Shown: one piece after another, positions 26,945 to 34,386 of the stretch
Position numbering within the stretch: position 1 is the first letter of the stretch
How the letters are laid out: every line of letters starts with the position of its first letter
DNA from: Oscillospiraceae bacterium
GTDB lineage: Bacteria > Bacillota > Clostridia > Oscillospirales > Oscillospiraceae
Direction of reading: 5' to 3'
NCBI GenBank assembly: GCA_018385135.1
Contig: JAHAWY010000039.1
Coordinates: 1 to 43,609, forward strand
DNA length: 43,609 nt
Notes under the pieces: model-generated
The model's database searches: none
What the model was told of the DNA's origin: nothing
The model's input: the letters and a program-made list of their open reading frames with translations, nothing else
Position numbers and translations under genes: made by a program

Positions 26945-27500
26945 AGGTTTTTAAAATCCTCTCTGCTATTTCTCTCTTGGTAAGTCTTTTATCCATTGCC
27001 TGCTTTTCAATGTATTTATGTGCCTCTGACTCGCTCATGGATAAGTATGATATAAGCATACATTTTGCCCTGTCTACAACGCGAATATCCTCAAGCTTTT
27101 GCACAAGGCGGCGATTTTCGCTCTGCATAGACTGCATACGCCGATGCGTTGCCATTGTAAGCTTGAGCGCGTTCCAAAAAAGCGCGCGGCTAAGCGGCTT
27201 GGAAACGGTTACAACGCCATAGTCCTCGACCTTGGCGGATATCTCATCAAAATGCTCGGCGCGAACACAGAGGATAACGCCTATAGTGCCGCGCTCGGCG
27301 GTGCTTTCGGCAAGGCGCGCGCCATGCTCGTCGGAGAGCGGAGCATTGACTATGCAGATATCAAAATCGCGCTCGATAAGAAGTCTTCGCGCTTCGCCGG
27401 CGGTGGAAACGCCGACAATGTCGCCAAAGGAGGCGGAGGTGAGAACCTCCGTAAAATAGGCTATGCCCTTTTCGCCGGATACGATTAGCGCGCTGTCCAT
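26934..27500 (-). CDS. ANTAR-domain RNA-binding regulator with degenerate receiver (NitR-like)
   Basis: Residues 1-115 resemble a receiver domain but the phospho-acceptor position is Asn52 (ICIVNAPLSD) and the acidic pair is missing (LIVSGEKG); only the conserved Lys101 (VSKPLS) remains. A coiled coil (about 118-138) leads to an ANTAR domain (about 138-184) with DRAKCMLISYLSMSESEAHKYIEKQAMD and RLTKREIAERIL. ANTAR proteins bind paired hairpins with six-base loops (A1, G4) in nascent RNA and prevent termination; ANTAR regulators beside glnA are known in clostridia. It lies 36 bases after glnA and overlaps guaA. Three matching leader hairpins in this window are its likely targets. The start at 27500 has GGGCGG upstream. 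Phosphorylation-independent control is inferred. Confidence 0.9.
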   Translation of the reverse strand: MDSALIVSGEKGIAYFTEVLTSASFGDIVGVSTAGEARRLLIERDFDICIVNAPLSDEHGARLAESTAERGTIGVILCVRAEHFDEISAKVEDYGVVTVSKPLSRALFWNALKLTMATHRRMQSMQSENRRLVQKLEDIRVVDRAKCMLISYLSMSESEAHKYIEKQAMDKRLTKREIAERILKTYEN

Positions 27501-27536
27501 GCAAACCACCGCCCTTTCCTGCAAATTGAGCTGCTT

Positions 27537-28853
27537 TTAAAGCATGGGGAAATAGAGGCTGTTTATCCTCGTCTTATCGCCCGCCTCGTCATAGGCGCGA
27601 GCCTCGGAGAGCTTCTGGGAAACAAACTTATCGACAAGCCCGTCGCCCAGCACTCTGCGAACAAATTCAGAGTCCGCGGCAAGCCTTGCCGCTTCGCCCA
27701 AGCTTTGCGGCAGAGGGGTGAGACGGGAGGAAACGCTATCGTCGGAGTAGGAGTCAAAATCCGATGGCTCGGGAAGCTTTAGCCCCGCTTGAACACCCTC
27801 TAGACCGGCGCTGATAATAAGCGCGTAGGCAAGATAGATGTTGCAGGACGGGTCGGGAGAGCGCAGCTCCATTCGTGAGCGCAGCCCCGATGCGGCGGGG
27901 ATGCGGATAAGCTGCGAGCGGTTGCGCTCCGACCACGATACAAAGCCCGGCGCTTCAAGCTCGCCGAGACGCTCATAGGAGTTGGGGACGGAATTTAAAA
28001 ACAGAGACATCTCCCTTGCGCGCAATAAAACACCTGCTATGAAGCTTTCGCGCTCGGGGCTTATTTCTTCGGCAAAGAGGTTTTGACCGTTTTTGTGCAG
28101 GGATACATTGATGTGCAGCCCGCTGCCGCTTTTGCCCGATAGTGGCTTTGGCATGAAGGAGGCGAAAAGTCCGTTTCGCGCGGCGATTGCCTTAACTGCG
28201 GTTTTCAGCGTCATAAAATCGTCTGCCGAATCAAGCGCGCCGGAAAACTTGAAGTCGATCTCGTTTTGTCCCGGTCCTTGCTCGTGATGCGAGCTTTCGG
28301 GATGCAGCCCCATGTCCTCAAGGGCAAGGCAGATCTCACGGCGCACATTCTCGCCCCGGTCAATGGGGGACATATCAAAGTAGCCGCCGTTATCAAAGGG
28401 TATGGTAGTTGCATCGCCGTTTTCGTCGGTTTTAAAGAGATAGAACTCGCATTCGGCGCCGAACTTACATTCATAGCCCGCCGCGCGGCAGCGCTCAATG
28501 GCTTGGCGCAAAAGCTCGCGGGAGTCGCACTCAAAGGCGCGCCCGTCCGGATGCAGGATCGAGCAGTAAAAGCGCGCAACGCGTCCCTGCTGCGGTCTCC
28601 AGGGCAAAAGCGTAAGTGTGGAAGGCTCCGGCTTTAAAAAGAGGTCGGAGTCTGCTACACCGCGAAAGCCCAGAATTGCCGAGGCATCGAAGGAGATGCC
28701 TTCGCCAAAGGCATCCTCAAGCTCGTCGGGCATGATGGAGATGTTCTTTTGAACGCCAAAAAGGTCGCAGAATATCAGGCGTATGAACTTAACGTCATTT
28801 TCCGCCACAAAGCGGAGTATTTCGGCGCTGGTGGTCTGCGCTTGAAAGTCCAT
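27537..28853 (-). CDS. glnA: Glutamine synthetase, type I
   Basis: A 438-residue GSI protein: N-terminal beta-Grasp with VKFIRLIFCDLFGVQKN, metal-binding GAECEFYLF, HHEQGPGQNEIDFKF, the catalytic GSGLHINVSL and NSYERL, and the C-terminal RSPDPSCNIYLA. The length and absence of the adenylylation-loop insertion fit the alpha subtype of Bacillota, which is feedback regulated rather than adenylylated. It makes glutamine from glutamate and ammonia with ATP. AGGAGGTAA precedes the ATG. It follows the glutamate synthase genes and precedes its likely regulator, so the complete GS-GOGAT cycle is encoded in one operon. A second, unrelated glutamine synthetase (type III) is encoded on the other strand. 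Confidence 0.96.
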   Translation of the reverse strand: MDFQAQTTSAEILRFVAENDVKFIRLIFCDLFGVQKNISIMPDELEDAFGEGISFDASAILGFRGVADSDLFLKPEPSTLTLLPWRPQQGRVARFYCSILHPDGRAFECDSRELLRQAIERCRAAGYECKFGAECEFYLFKTDENGDATTIPFDNGGYFDMSPIDRGENVRREICLALEDMGLHPESSHHEQGPGQNEIDFKFSGALDSADDFMTLKTAVKAIAARNGLFASFMPKPLSGKSGSGLHINVSLHKNGQNLFAEEISPERESFIAGVLLRAREMSLFLNSVPNSYERLGELEAPGFVSWSERNRSQLIRIPAASGLRSRMELRSPDPSCNIYLAYALIISAGLEGVQAGLKLPEPSDFDSYSDDSVSSRLTPLPQSLGEAARLAADSEFVRRVLGDGLVDKFVSQKLSEARAYDEAGDKTRINSLYFPML

Positions 28854-28889
28854 GCTGTTACCTCCTAATCGGGTGTGTCGCCAATGGGG

Positions 28890-29609
28890 TTAATTGGGGG
28901 TGTATAGTCTTTTATAGGGGCTTTTAGCGTTAGGGGTAAGCCTCCAAAAGCCTTTTGCGGTGAGCTCTGACATAGGCACGTCAAAAAGCTGCGAAAAATC
29001 ACTTAAATAGGGCATGATGCCGGAAATGCCGTCTGCTTCAACGCGCGTTACGCAGACCTGCTCCGGCAAAACCGGGGGCAGGGCGTCACTGCGAAGCCAA
29101 ATCTCTCCGCCGTGCATTCCCGTGCCGGTAAAGCCGCCTGCCGGGAAAGTGTCACTGCCCAGACCGAGAACAATGATAAGTCCTCCCGCGAGATATTCGC
29201 CGAGGAAGCTGCCCGCGCTGCCGCCAACAACGATGACGGGGCGCTTTTCCATATATTCTTTCATATGGATGCCCGTGCGGTAGCCTGAGTCGCCCTGGAC
29301 ATAGATGCTGCCGCCGCGCATTGCGTAGCCCAGCGCATCGCCCGCGCTGCCGCGAACGATTATTCTGCCGCTGTTCATCGTGTCGCCGACGGCGTCCTGC
29401 ACATTTTGCAAGCACTCGATCTCGGCTCCGTTGAGGTAAGCGCCCAGCGCGTTGCCGGGAACGCCGCTTATGGTAATTTTCCTGTCTGCCGCGCCGCATG
29501 CAATGAAGCGCTCGCCGAGACAGCCTTCAAGCTCGATATCGCCCGTCGTGGCGCGCACGACGTCGTTAAGCTCCTGCCACTGATAATCTCTTGCGTTTAT
29601 CTTTTTCAT
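28890..29609 (-). CDS. Glutamate synthase GXGXG-domain (alpha-subunit C-terminal) protein
   Basis: A stand-alone version of the C-terminal beta-helix of the glutamate synthase large subunit: repeated G-x-x-G turns in ISGVPGNALGAYLNG, VRGSAGDALGYAMRGG, VVGGSAGSFLGEYLAGG and FTGTGMHGGEIWLR. In the fused enzyme this domain is structural, shaping the ammonia tunnel and subunit contacts. The start is ATG 29609, which overlaps the preceding stop as ATGA; an extension to 29675 would overlap the oxidoreductase gene. About 239 residues. It is one of five proteins here that together replace the usual two-subunit enzyme. Confidence 0.9.
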   Translation of the reverse strand: MKKINARDYQWQELNDVVRATTGDIELEGCLGERFIACGAADRKITISGVPGNALGAYLNGAEIECLQNVQDAVGDTMNSGRIIVRGSAGDALGYAMRGGSIYVQGDSGYRTGIHMKEYMEKRPVIVVGGSAGSFLGEYLAGGLIIVLGLGSDTFPAGGFTGTGMHGGEIWLRSDALPPVLPEQVCVTRVEADGISGIMPYLSDFSQLFDVPMSELTAKGFWRLTPNAKSPYKRLYTPN

Positions 29610-30838
29610 CTTGCACACCCCAAAAACTCTTTCCGCGTTTCTTTGGAAAACGCCATCAGTGTCGGTCTCTCGCAAATGAGGGGAAAATCTATCGTGTCGA
29701 GAGGAACACGGTTTCGTATAAGGGAGGTGTAGATGCCGGTTTTTGAGGTGTCGCCTGCGATGATAAAGCCCACAAGGCGGTTGTCCTTATAAAACAGGCG
29801 CTTAAAGCCGTTGTCATAGCTGTCATAGGTTTCGCCCTCGTAGCTGCCGGCAGTCATGATGTGCAGCCCGAAAAGCCCGATGGAATTCATGGGCATGGCG
29901 TTTGTAAAGCCGGCTTCGGCATCGCCCGCCATTGACCGCCCCGCGCAGTATCCCTGCATATAGGCGTTCGGAAGCAGAGCCATGACCCTTGTCTGCCCGG
30001 TAACAACGTCAACGCTTTCTGTGCAGTCGCCGGCGGCGTAAACCTCGGGCAAACTGGTTTTGCAGGAGGAGTCTATTGTGATGCCCCTGCCGCACTCGCC
30101 GCCCGCGTCCTTAACGAGAGAGATGTTGGCGCGAACGCCTACTGCCGTTACCAGAATGTCAAAATCCACGCTTTGTCCGCTCTTGAGGATCGCCCTGCCG
30201 CCCGCGAAGCTGTCTACACTGTCTGAAAGGATAAGCTTCAGACCATGCTCCTCCAAGTGCTGTTGAACTATTTTGGAGGAGTCCTCGTCGAGAATGCTCG
30301 ACAGCACGCGCGGAGACATATCAACGATGGTGATGCTGCCTGCCATGCCGGAAATTCCCTCTGCGCATTTAAGCCCGATAAGTCCCGCGCCAATGATAAG
30401 CACGCGCGAGGTGGGAGTGAGCGCCTTTTCAAGTGCCAGCGCGTCGTCAAGACAGGAGAAGGCAAAACGTTTAGGAACGCTCTCAAGCCCCGCCATAGGC
30501 GGAATAAAGGGCGATGAGCCGACGGCGACCAGCAGCTTTTCATAAGAAAGACTGCGCCCTGTGCTAAGATAAACGCTTTTTTTCTCAGGGTCAATAGATG
30601 CTGCGGTATTTTTATAAATTATATCACAGTGGTTTTCGTCATAAAAGCTTTCGGGGCGATATTTCATGCGCTTCAGGTCGGTTTTTTTCTGCAAAAGATA
30701 GGATATCAGCGGTCTTGAGTATACATGATGCTCCTCGGAGGAGACAATTGTAATATCTCCAGTGCTATCCACACTTCTGATGCCTTCAACGCAGCCTATT
30801 GCGGCGGCGGAGTTGCCGATTATTACATATTTGCTCAT
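29606..30838 (-). CDS. FAD-dependent pyridine-nucleotide oxidoreductase of the glutamate synthase operon
   Basis: Two dinucleotide folds are clear: FAD-binding YVIIGNSAAAIGCVEGIRS at the N-terminus and the NAD(P) fold RVLIIGAGLIGLKCAEGI near the middle, with the FAD C-motif VYAAGDCTES. The architecture is that of NADH:rubredoxin or nitrite reductase-type reductases. In this operon it probably passes NAD(P)H electrons through the ferredoxin-like protein to the FMN subunit, doing the job of the usual glutamate synthase beta subunit; that role is inferred from position. It starts six bases after the ferredoxin gene and overlaps the next gene by four bases. Confidence 0.9.
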   Translation of the reverse strand: MSKYVIIGNSAAAIGCVEGIRSVDSTGDITIVSSEEHHVYSRPLISYLLQKKTDLKRMKYRPESFYDENHCDIIYKNTAASIDPEKKSVYLSTGRSLSYEKLLVAVGSSPFIPPMAGLESVPKRFAFSCLDDALALEKALTPTSRVLIIGAGLIGLKCAEGISGMAGSITIVDMSPRVLSSILDEDSSKIVQQHLEEHGLKLILSDSVDSFAGGRAILKSGQSVDFDILVTAVGVRANISLVKDAGGECGRGITIDSSCKTSLPEVYAAGDCTESVDVVTGQTRVMALLPNAYMQGYCAGRSMAGDAEAGFTNAMPMNSIGLFGLHIMTAGSYEGETYDSYDNGFKRLFYKDNRLVGFIIAGDTSKTGIYTSLIRNRVPLDTIDFPLICERPTLMAFSKETRKEFLGCAR

Positions 30839-30843
30839 TCACT

Positions 30844-31269
30844 TCACCTCTCCTCATAAACGATGGCAGCATTCGGACAGCCCTGAACACAGCGCGGCTC
30901 GCAGCCGTTTTTGGTGCAAAGCTCGCACTTTTGCATTACGCCGTCCTCGGCGGGGGAGATCGCACCATAGGGACAGACAAGAACGCAGGTTTGGCAGCCG
31001 ACGCATTTGTCGCGGTCAATGCTTATCAAGCCGTCGGTTTTCGTCAGAGCGCCCGTGATGCAGGATTTGACGCACAGGGGCTCTTGACAATGACGGCAGG
31101 AAACGGCAAAGGATACGAGGTCTTTTTCCTCAACGCTGATGCGCGGGTGAAGCTTGACACCCTTGAGCGCCGTTGCCATATCGTGACCGCCGCTGTTTGC
31201 GAATGCACAGTAGTATTCGCACAGATGGCAGGCTAGACACCAGTTTTCATTTACATAAACACGCTTCAT
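30844..31269 (-). CDS. Polyferredoxin-like 4Fe-4S electron carrier
   Basis: In 141 residues there are four cysteine clusters arranged as in HycB/DmsB-type electron-transfer subunits: CLACHLCEYYC, CRHCQEPLCVKSC, CVGCQTCVLVCPYG, and CELCTKNGCEPRCVQGCP. Four 4Fe-4S clusters are expected. No signal peptide, so it is cytoplasmic. It lies between the FMN glutamate synthase and the FAD oxidoreductase, 11 bases after the former, and most likely wires them together or lets reduced ferredoxin feed glutamate synthesis. Confidence 0.92.
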   Translation of the reverse strand: MKRVYVNENWCLACHLCEYYCAFANSGGHDMATALKGVKLHPRISVEEKDLVSFAVSCRHCQEPLCVKSCITGALTKTDGLISIDRDKCVGCQTCVLVCPYGAISPAEDGVMQKCELCTKNGCEPRCVQGCPNAAIVYEER

Positions 31270-31280
31270 TTCCCGCCCTC

Positions 31281-32786
31281 CTATTCACCGGCGTGGCGCA
31301 CGCCGAGTATTTCAAGCTCTTTTTCGGTCATGCCTATGCCGCGAAGCATAAGACGGTTTCCGCGCAGCGCCTCGATAGAGTTGATGCCCATTCCGCCCAT
31401 CATTTCCTTGATCTCGTGATCCCATGCGCTTACGAGGTTTATAAGGCGTTTGCAGCCGATATCGGGATTTAAGCGTTTTGTAAGCTGCGAGTCCTGGGTT
31501 GCGATGCCCCAGTTGCATTTGCCCGACTGACAGTTTCTGCAAAGATGACAGCCGAGCGCCAAAAGCGCCGCCGTGCCGATATAAACCGCGTCAGCGCCGA
31601 GGGCGACAGCCTTTACAACGTCGGCGCTGCTGCGGATGCTGCCCGCGCAGACAAGAGAGACCTCGTCGCGTATGCCTTCATCTCTAAGGCGTTTATCAAC
31701 GCTGGCAAGAGCAAGCTCAATGGGGATGCCGACATTATCGCGTATGCGCGTAGGCGCGGCGCCTGTGCCGCCGCGAAAGCCGTCTATTGCGATAATATCC
31801 GCGCCGCTGCGGGCGATGCCGCTGGCAATGGCGGAGACGTTATGCACCGCGGCTATTTTGACGATGACCGGCTTTTTATACTCCGTTGCCTCCTTGAGCG
31901 AATAGACAAGCTGTCTTAAATCCTCAATTGAATAAATGTCGTGATGCGGAGCGGGTGAGATAGCGTCGCCGCCCTCGGGTATCATGCGCGTGCGGGAGAC
32001 ATCGCCCACGATCTTCGCTCCCGGCAGATGACCGCCGATGCCGGGCTTTGCGCCCTGACCCATTTTTATTTCGATTGCAGCTCCGCTTTCCAAAAACGCC
32101 TTGTGAACGCCGAAGCGACCGGAGGCGACCTGAACGATGGTGTTTCTGCCGTATTTATAAAAGTCCTCATGCAGACCGCCCTCGCCGGTGTTGTAGTAGA
32201 TACCGAGCGCCTCCGCGGCGCGGGCGAGAGACTCATGAGCGTTATAGCTTATAGAGCCGTAGCTCATGGCGGAGAACATCACAGGGACATTTAAATGGAG
32301 CTGGGGAGCGAGATTGTTTTGCAGACGACCGTTTTCGTCGCGCACCAGCTCCGTCGGCTTCTTTCCGAGAAAAACGCTTGTTTCCATAGGCTCGCGCAGC
32401 GGGTCGATAGAGGGATTTGTTACCTGGGAGGCGTTTATCAGCAGACGGTCAAAGTAATTCGGGTAGGCTTCGGGGTTGCCCATTGATGAGAGCAGAACGC
32501 CGCCGCTGTCCGCCTGCTTGTAAATCTCCGTGATCGCCTTGGCGCTCCAGTTGGCGTTCTGGCGAAAGCTGTGGTCGCTCTTTACGATTTTTAGCGCCCT
32601 TGTGGGACACAGCGAGACGCAGCGGTGGCAGACAACGCATTTTGAGCTGTCGGCAAACATTTTGCCGCTTTCCTTGATGAGCGAATGTACGTTATTTGCG
32701 CATTGACGCTCGCATACGCGGCAGGCAATGCAGCGGTCATAGTCGCGCACGACCTCATATTCGGGACATAAGAAGTTTATCGGCAC
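31281..32786 (-). CDS. gltB: FMN-binding glutamate synthase with N-terminal ferredoxin domain
   Basis: The N-terminal 70 residues hold two 4Fe-4S motifs (CIACRVCERQC and CVVCHRCVSLCP). The rest is the FMN barrel of glutamate synthase: GEGGLHEDFYKYGRNTIVQVASGRFGV, KMGQGAKPGIGGHLPG, SPAPHHDIYSIEDL, the glycine-rich DGFRGGTGAAPTR, and a cysteine-rich segment CHLCRNCQSGKCNWG for a 3Fe-4S cluster. It reduces the imine formed from 2-oxoglutarate and ammonia to glutamate. This is the archaeal-like short form in which the amidotransferase and GXGXG parts are separate genes. The GTG start overlaps the upstream gene by 10 bases and has GGAGG nine bases before it. Confidence 0.95.
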   Translation of the reverse strand: MPINFLCPEYEVVRDYDRCIACRVCERQCANNVHSLIKESGKMFADSSKCVVCHRCVSLCPTRALKIVKSDHSFRQNANWSAKAITEIYKQADSGGVLLSSMGNPEAYPNYFDRLLINASQVTNPSIDPLREPMETSVFLGKKPTELVRDENGRLQNNLAPQLHLNVPVMFSAMSYGSISYNAHESLARAAEALGIYYNTGEGGLHEDFYKYGRNTIVQVASGRFGVHKAFLESGAAIEIKMGQGAKPGIGGHLPGAKIVGDVSRTRMIPEGGDAISPAPHHDIYSIEDLRQLVYSLKEATEYKKPVIVKIAAVHNVSAIASGIARSGADIIAIDGFRGGTGAAPTRIRDNVGIPIELALASVDKRLRDEGIRDEVSLVCAGSIRSSADVVKAVALGADAVYIGTAALLALGCHLCRNCQSGKCNWGIATQDSQLTKRLNPDIGCKRLINLVSAWDHEIKEMMGGMGINSIEALRGNRLMLRGIGMTEKELEILGVRHAGE

Positions 32787-33925
32787 TTTTCGTCGCCTCC
32801 GTTCACTGTGATGATAACGCCCTGTCCGCCTTCGGGATACCAGAGCCTGTCAAGCTCCGGCGAGATGACGCGGATGGCAGCCTCCTCGCTGGAGATATAA
32901 ACCATGTCGTCGCGCTCGGCAACGACCATGCTGCGAAGCTTGAGCCTGTCGTTGAGCGCCATCAGCCCGCCCTCAAAGCCTACAATAATGGAAAACGGAC
33001 CGGTTATGAGATAAGAGGAGAAGGCGTTTCTGAGATATTCAGCCTCTGCGCGCTCCTCAGGCGGCATCTGCGCAATGGTCTGCCAGAAGGGGGCGGCGAT
33101 AACGCTGCATATCTCCTTCATCGAAAGCCCTTTGCGGCGGTTGAGGTAGTCGATAATATAGGCGATTACCTCGGTGTCGGTTTGCAGTGTGCATTTATAG
33201 CCGTGCATTTCAATGCTGCGGCGGTTGGCGTCATAAGAGGATATCTCGCCGTTGTGGACAACGGAGTAGTCCAACAGCGCAAAGGGATGTGCGCCGCCCC
33301 ACCAGCCGGGGGTGTTGGTCGGATAGCGGCCGTGCGCTGTGAAAGCATAGCCCTCGTATTCCTCCAGACGGTAGAAGCGTCCAACATCCTCCGGAAAGCC
33401 GACTGCCTTGAAAACGCCCATGTTTTTGCCGCTGGAGAAAACATAGCAGCCTTTAATGCGCGTGTTAACGCGGAAAACGCAGCGCGCAACAAACTCGCGC
33501 TCGTCAAGCTGGCTGCTTGCAAGCTTTGTGGGCAGCGGAGTTACGAAGTAGCGCCAGATGAGCGGCTCGTCGGTGATGGCGGGGCTTTTACGCGTGGGAA
33601 TTTTGGAGAGGTTTATAATATCAAAGTGCCGCTCCAGAAACGCCTCGCATTCGTGCTTGGCGGCGCTGTCGTCAAAAAAGATGTGCAGAGCGTAAAAATC
33701 CTTGTATTCAGGATAGATGCCGTAGGCGGCAAAGCCGCCGCCGAGACCGTTTGAGCGGTCGTGCATTACAGAAATGGAGCGGATGATATCCTCTCCGGAA
33801 AAGCGCTTTCCGGACGTGGATATCATTCCGGAAATGGCGCAGCCTGAGGGATTTCTGAACTCACCCTCGCGGGGAAGCTCGGCACGCATTAAAGCGTTGT
33901 CTTGTGGTAAATTTATCTGTCCCAA
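32777..33925 (-). CDS. Class II glutamine amidotransferase (glutamate synthase amidotransferase subunit)
   Basis: Conserved GATase II blocks are visible: Cys29 in SGCAISGMI, AHGRYPTNTPGWWGGAHPF, VVHNGEISSYDANR and QTDTEVIAY, matching the glutaminase domain of glutamate synthase. The nucleophile Cys must be N-terminal, so a 28-residue leader would have to be removed. The start is TTG 33925, nine bases after GGAGGTG; an ATG at 33889 has no ribosome binding site. It hydrolyses glutamine and would hand ammonia to the FMN subunit encoded next. It is the first gene of an eleven-gene operon behind a promoter and leader at 33940-34071. Confidence 0.9.
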   Translation of the reverse strand: MGQINLPQDNALMRAELPREGEFRNPSGCAISGMISTSGKRFSGEDIIRSISVMHDRSNGLGGGFAAYGIYPEYKDFYALHIFFDDSAAKHECEAFLERHFDIINLSKIPTRKSPAITDEPLIWRYFVTPLPTKLASSQLDEREFVARCVFRVNTRIKGCYVFSSGKNMGVFKAVGFPEDVGRFYRLEEYEGYAFTAHGRYPTNTPGWWGGAHPFALLDYSVVHNGEISSYDANRRSIEMHGYKCTLQTDTEVIAYIIDYLNRRKGLSMKEICSVIAAPFWQTIAQMPPEERAEAEYLRNAFSSYLITGPFSIIVGFEGGLMALNDRLKLRSMVVAERDDMVYISSEEAAIRVISPELDRLWYPEGGQGVIITVNGGDEKCR

Positions 33926-33948
33926 GATGTTGCACCTCCAAAATCAGA

Positions 33949-34031
33949 AAAGGCGTTCATCACATTGCGCAGCACGAGACACATTCTCTAAAAACGAGAA
34001 GTCAATGCTGTGCAATATGATGAACGCCTTT
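33949..34031 (-). terminator. Long leader hairpin / attenuator of the glutamate synthase operon
   Basis: A 26-bp stem (33949-33974 with 34006-34031, one mismatch and one G-T pair) encloses a 31-base apical region with a smaller hairpin. In the minus transcript it ends in CCTTTT followed by CTGATTTT, so the T tract is short and termination may be partial. Its 5' arm begins inside the loop of the ANTAR-type hairpin at 34022-34035, so the two structures exclude each other. Confidence 0.6.
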
Positions 34032-34035
34032 GTTC
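34022..34035 (-). promoter_or_regulatory. Candidate ANTAR target hairpin, glutamate synthase leader
   Basis: On the minus strand GAAC-AAAGGC-GTTC forms a 4-bp stem with a six-base loop having A at position 1 and G at 4. It sits within a few bases of the predicted transcription start. Confidence 0.65.
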
Positions 34036-34042
34036 GAGTGCA

Positions 34043-34071
34043 ATTCTATACTATTTACAAGTGCTTGTCAA
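34043..34071 (-). promoter_or_regulatory. Promoter of the glutamate synthase-glnA-gatD operon
   Basis: On the minus strand, TTGACA (34071-34066) is separated by 17 bases from TAGAAT (34048-34043). Start predicted near 34036. Confidence 0.8.
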
Positions 34072-34185
34072 CGCTCCTGCAAAAGAATAGTGCCACTTTC
34101 TGCAAAATGCCCTAAACGCACGCCCGAATGGAGACAAATTGTTGAAGATACTGCACGAAAGCGCAAAAAAACTTGCAGAATGGGC

Positions 34186-34214
34186 TTGACAGACAAAAAC
34201 GTCGGTGCTATACT
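34186..34214 (+). promoter_or_regulatory. Promoter of asnA-glnN
   Basis: TTGACA (34186-34191) and TATACT (34209-34214) lie 17 bases apart, near consensus. Start predicted near 34221. Confidence 0.85.
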
Positions 34215-34225
34215 GCGGAGCGTAG

Positions 34226-34241
34226 ACAGCAATGGCGCTGT
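34226..34241 (+). promoter_or_regulatory. Candidate ANTAR target hairpin, asnA leader
   Basis: ACAGC-AATGGC-GCTGT forms a 5-bp stem with a six-base loop (A1, G4). It begins about five bases into the predicted transcript, and its 3' arm is part of the terminator 5' arm. Confidence 0.72.
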
Positions 34242-34271
34242 GAACCTTCCTTGGTTCACGGCGCTTTTTTT
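34235..34271 (+). terminator. Leader terminator (attenuator) before asnA
   Basis: GCGCTGTGAACC (34235-34246) pairs with 34253-34264 (one G-T pair) around TTCCTT and is followed by seven T's. It is a strong intrinsic terminator placed between promoter and asnA, so expression needs readthrough. It shares bases 34235-34241 with the ANTAR-type hairpin. From 34272 to 34386 I see only a leader with no further clear element. Confidence 0.88.
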
Positions 34272-34386
34272 ATTGCTTTGCAGTATAAAGCCGGTTGCTG
34301 TCCCGCGCATACCTTTATAAGCGGCGGGGCATGACCGAAGCTGCAGGCGGCAAATGAGATTGCTGAAAAAGAAAGGACGACAGAAT

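Noticed and set aside
31826..31833. Another CAATGGCG sequence, as in the ANTAR hairpins
   Set aside because: It lies antisense within the FMN glutamate synthase gene and the flanking bases do not pair, so no hairpin forms.
32696..33754. 352-residue open frame opposite the glutamate synthase amidotransferase
   Set aside because: Antisense to a clear gene, no domain, no start signal.
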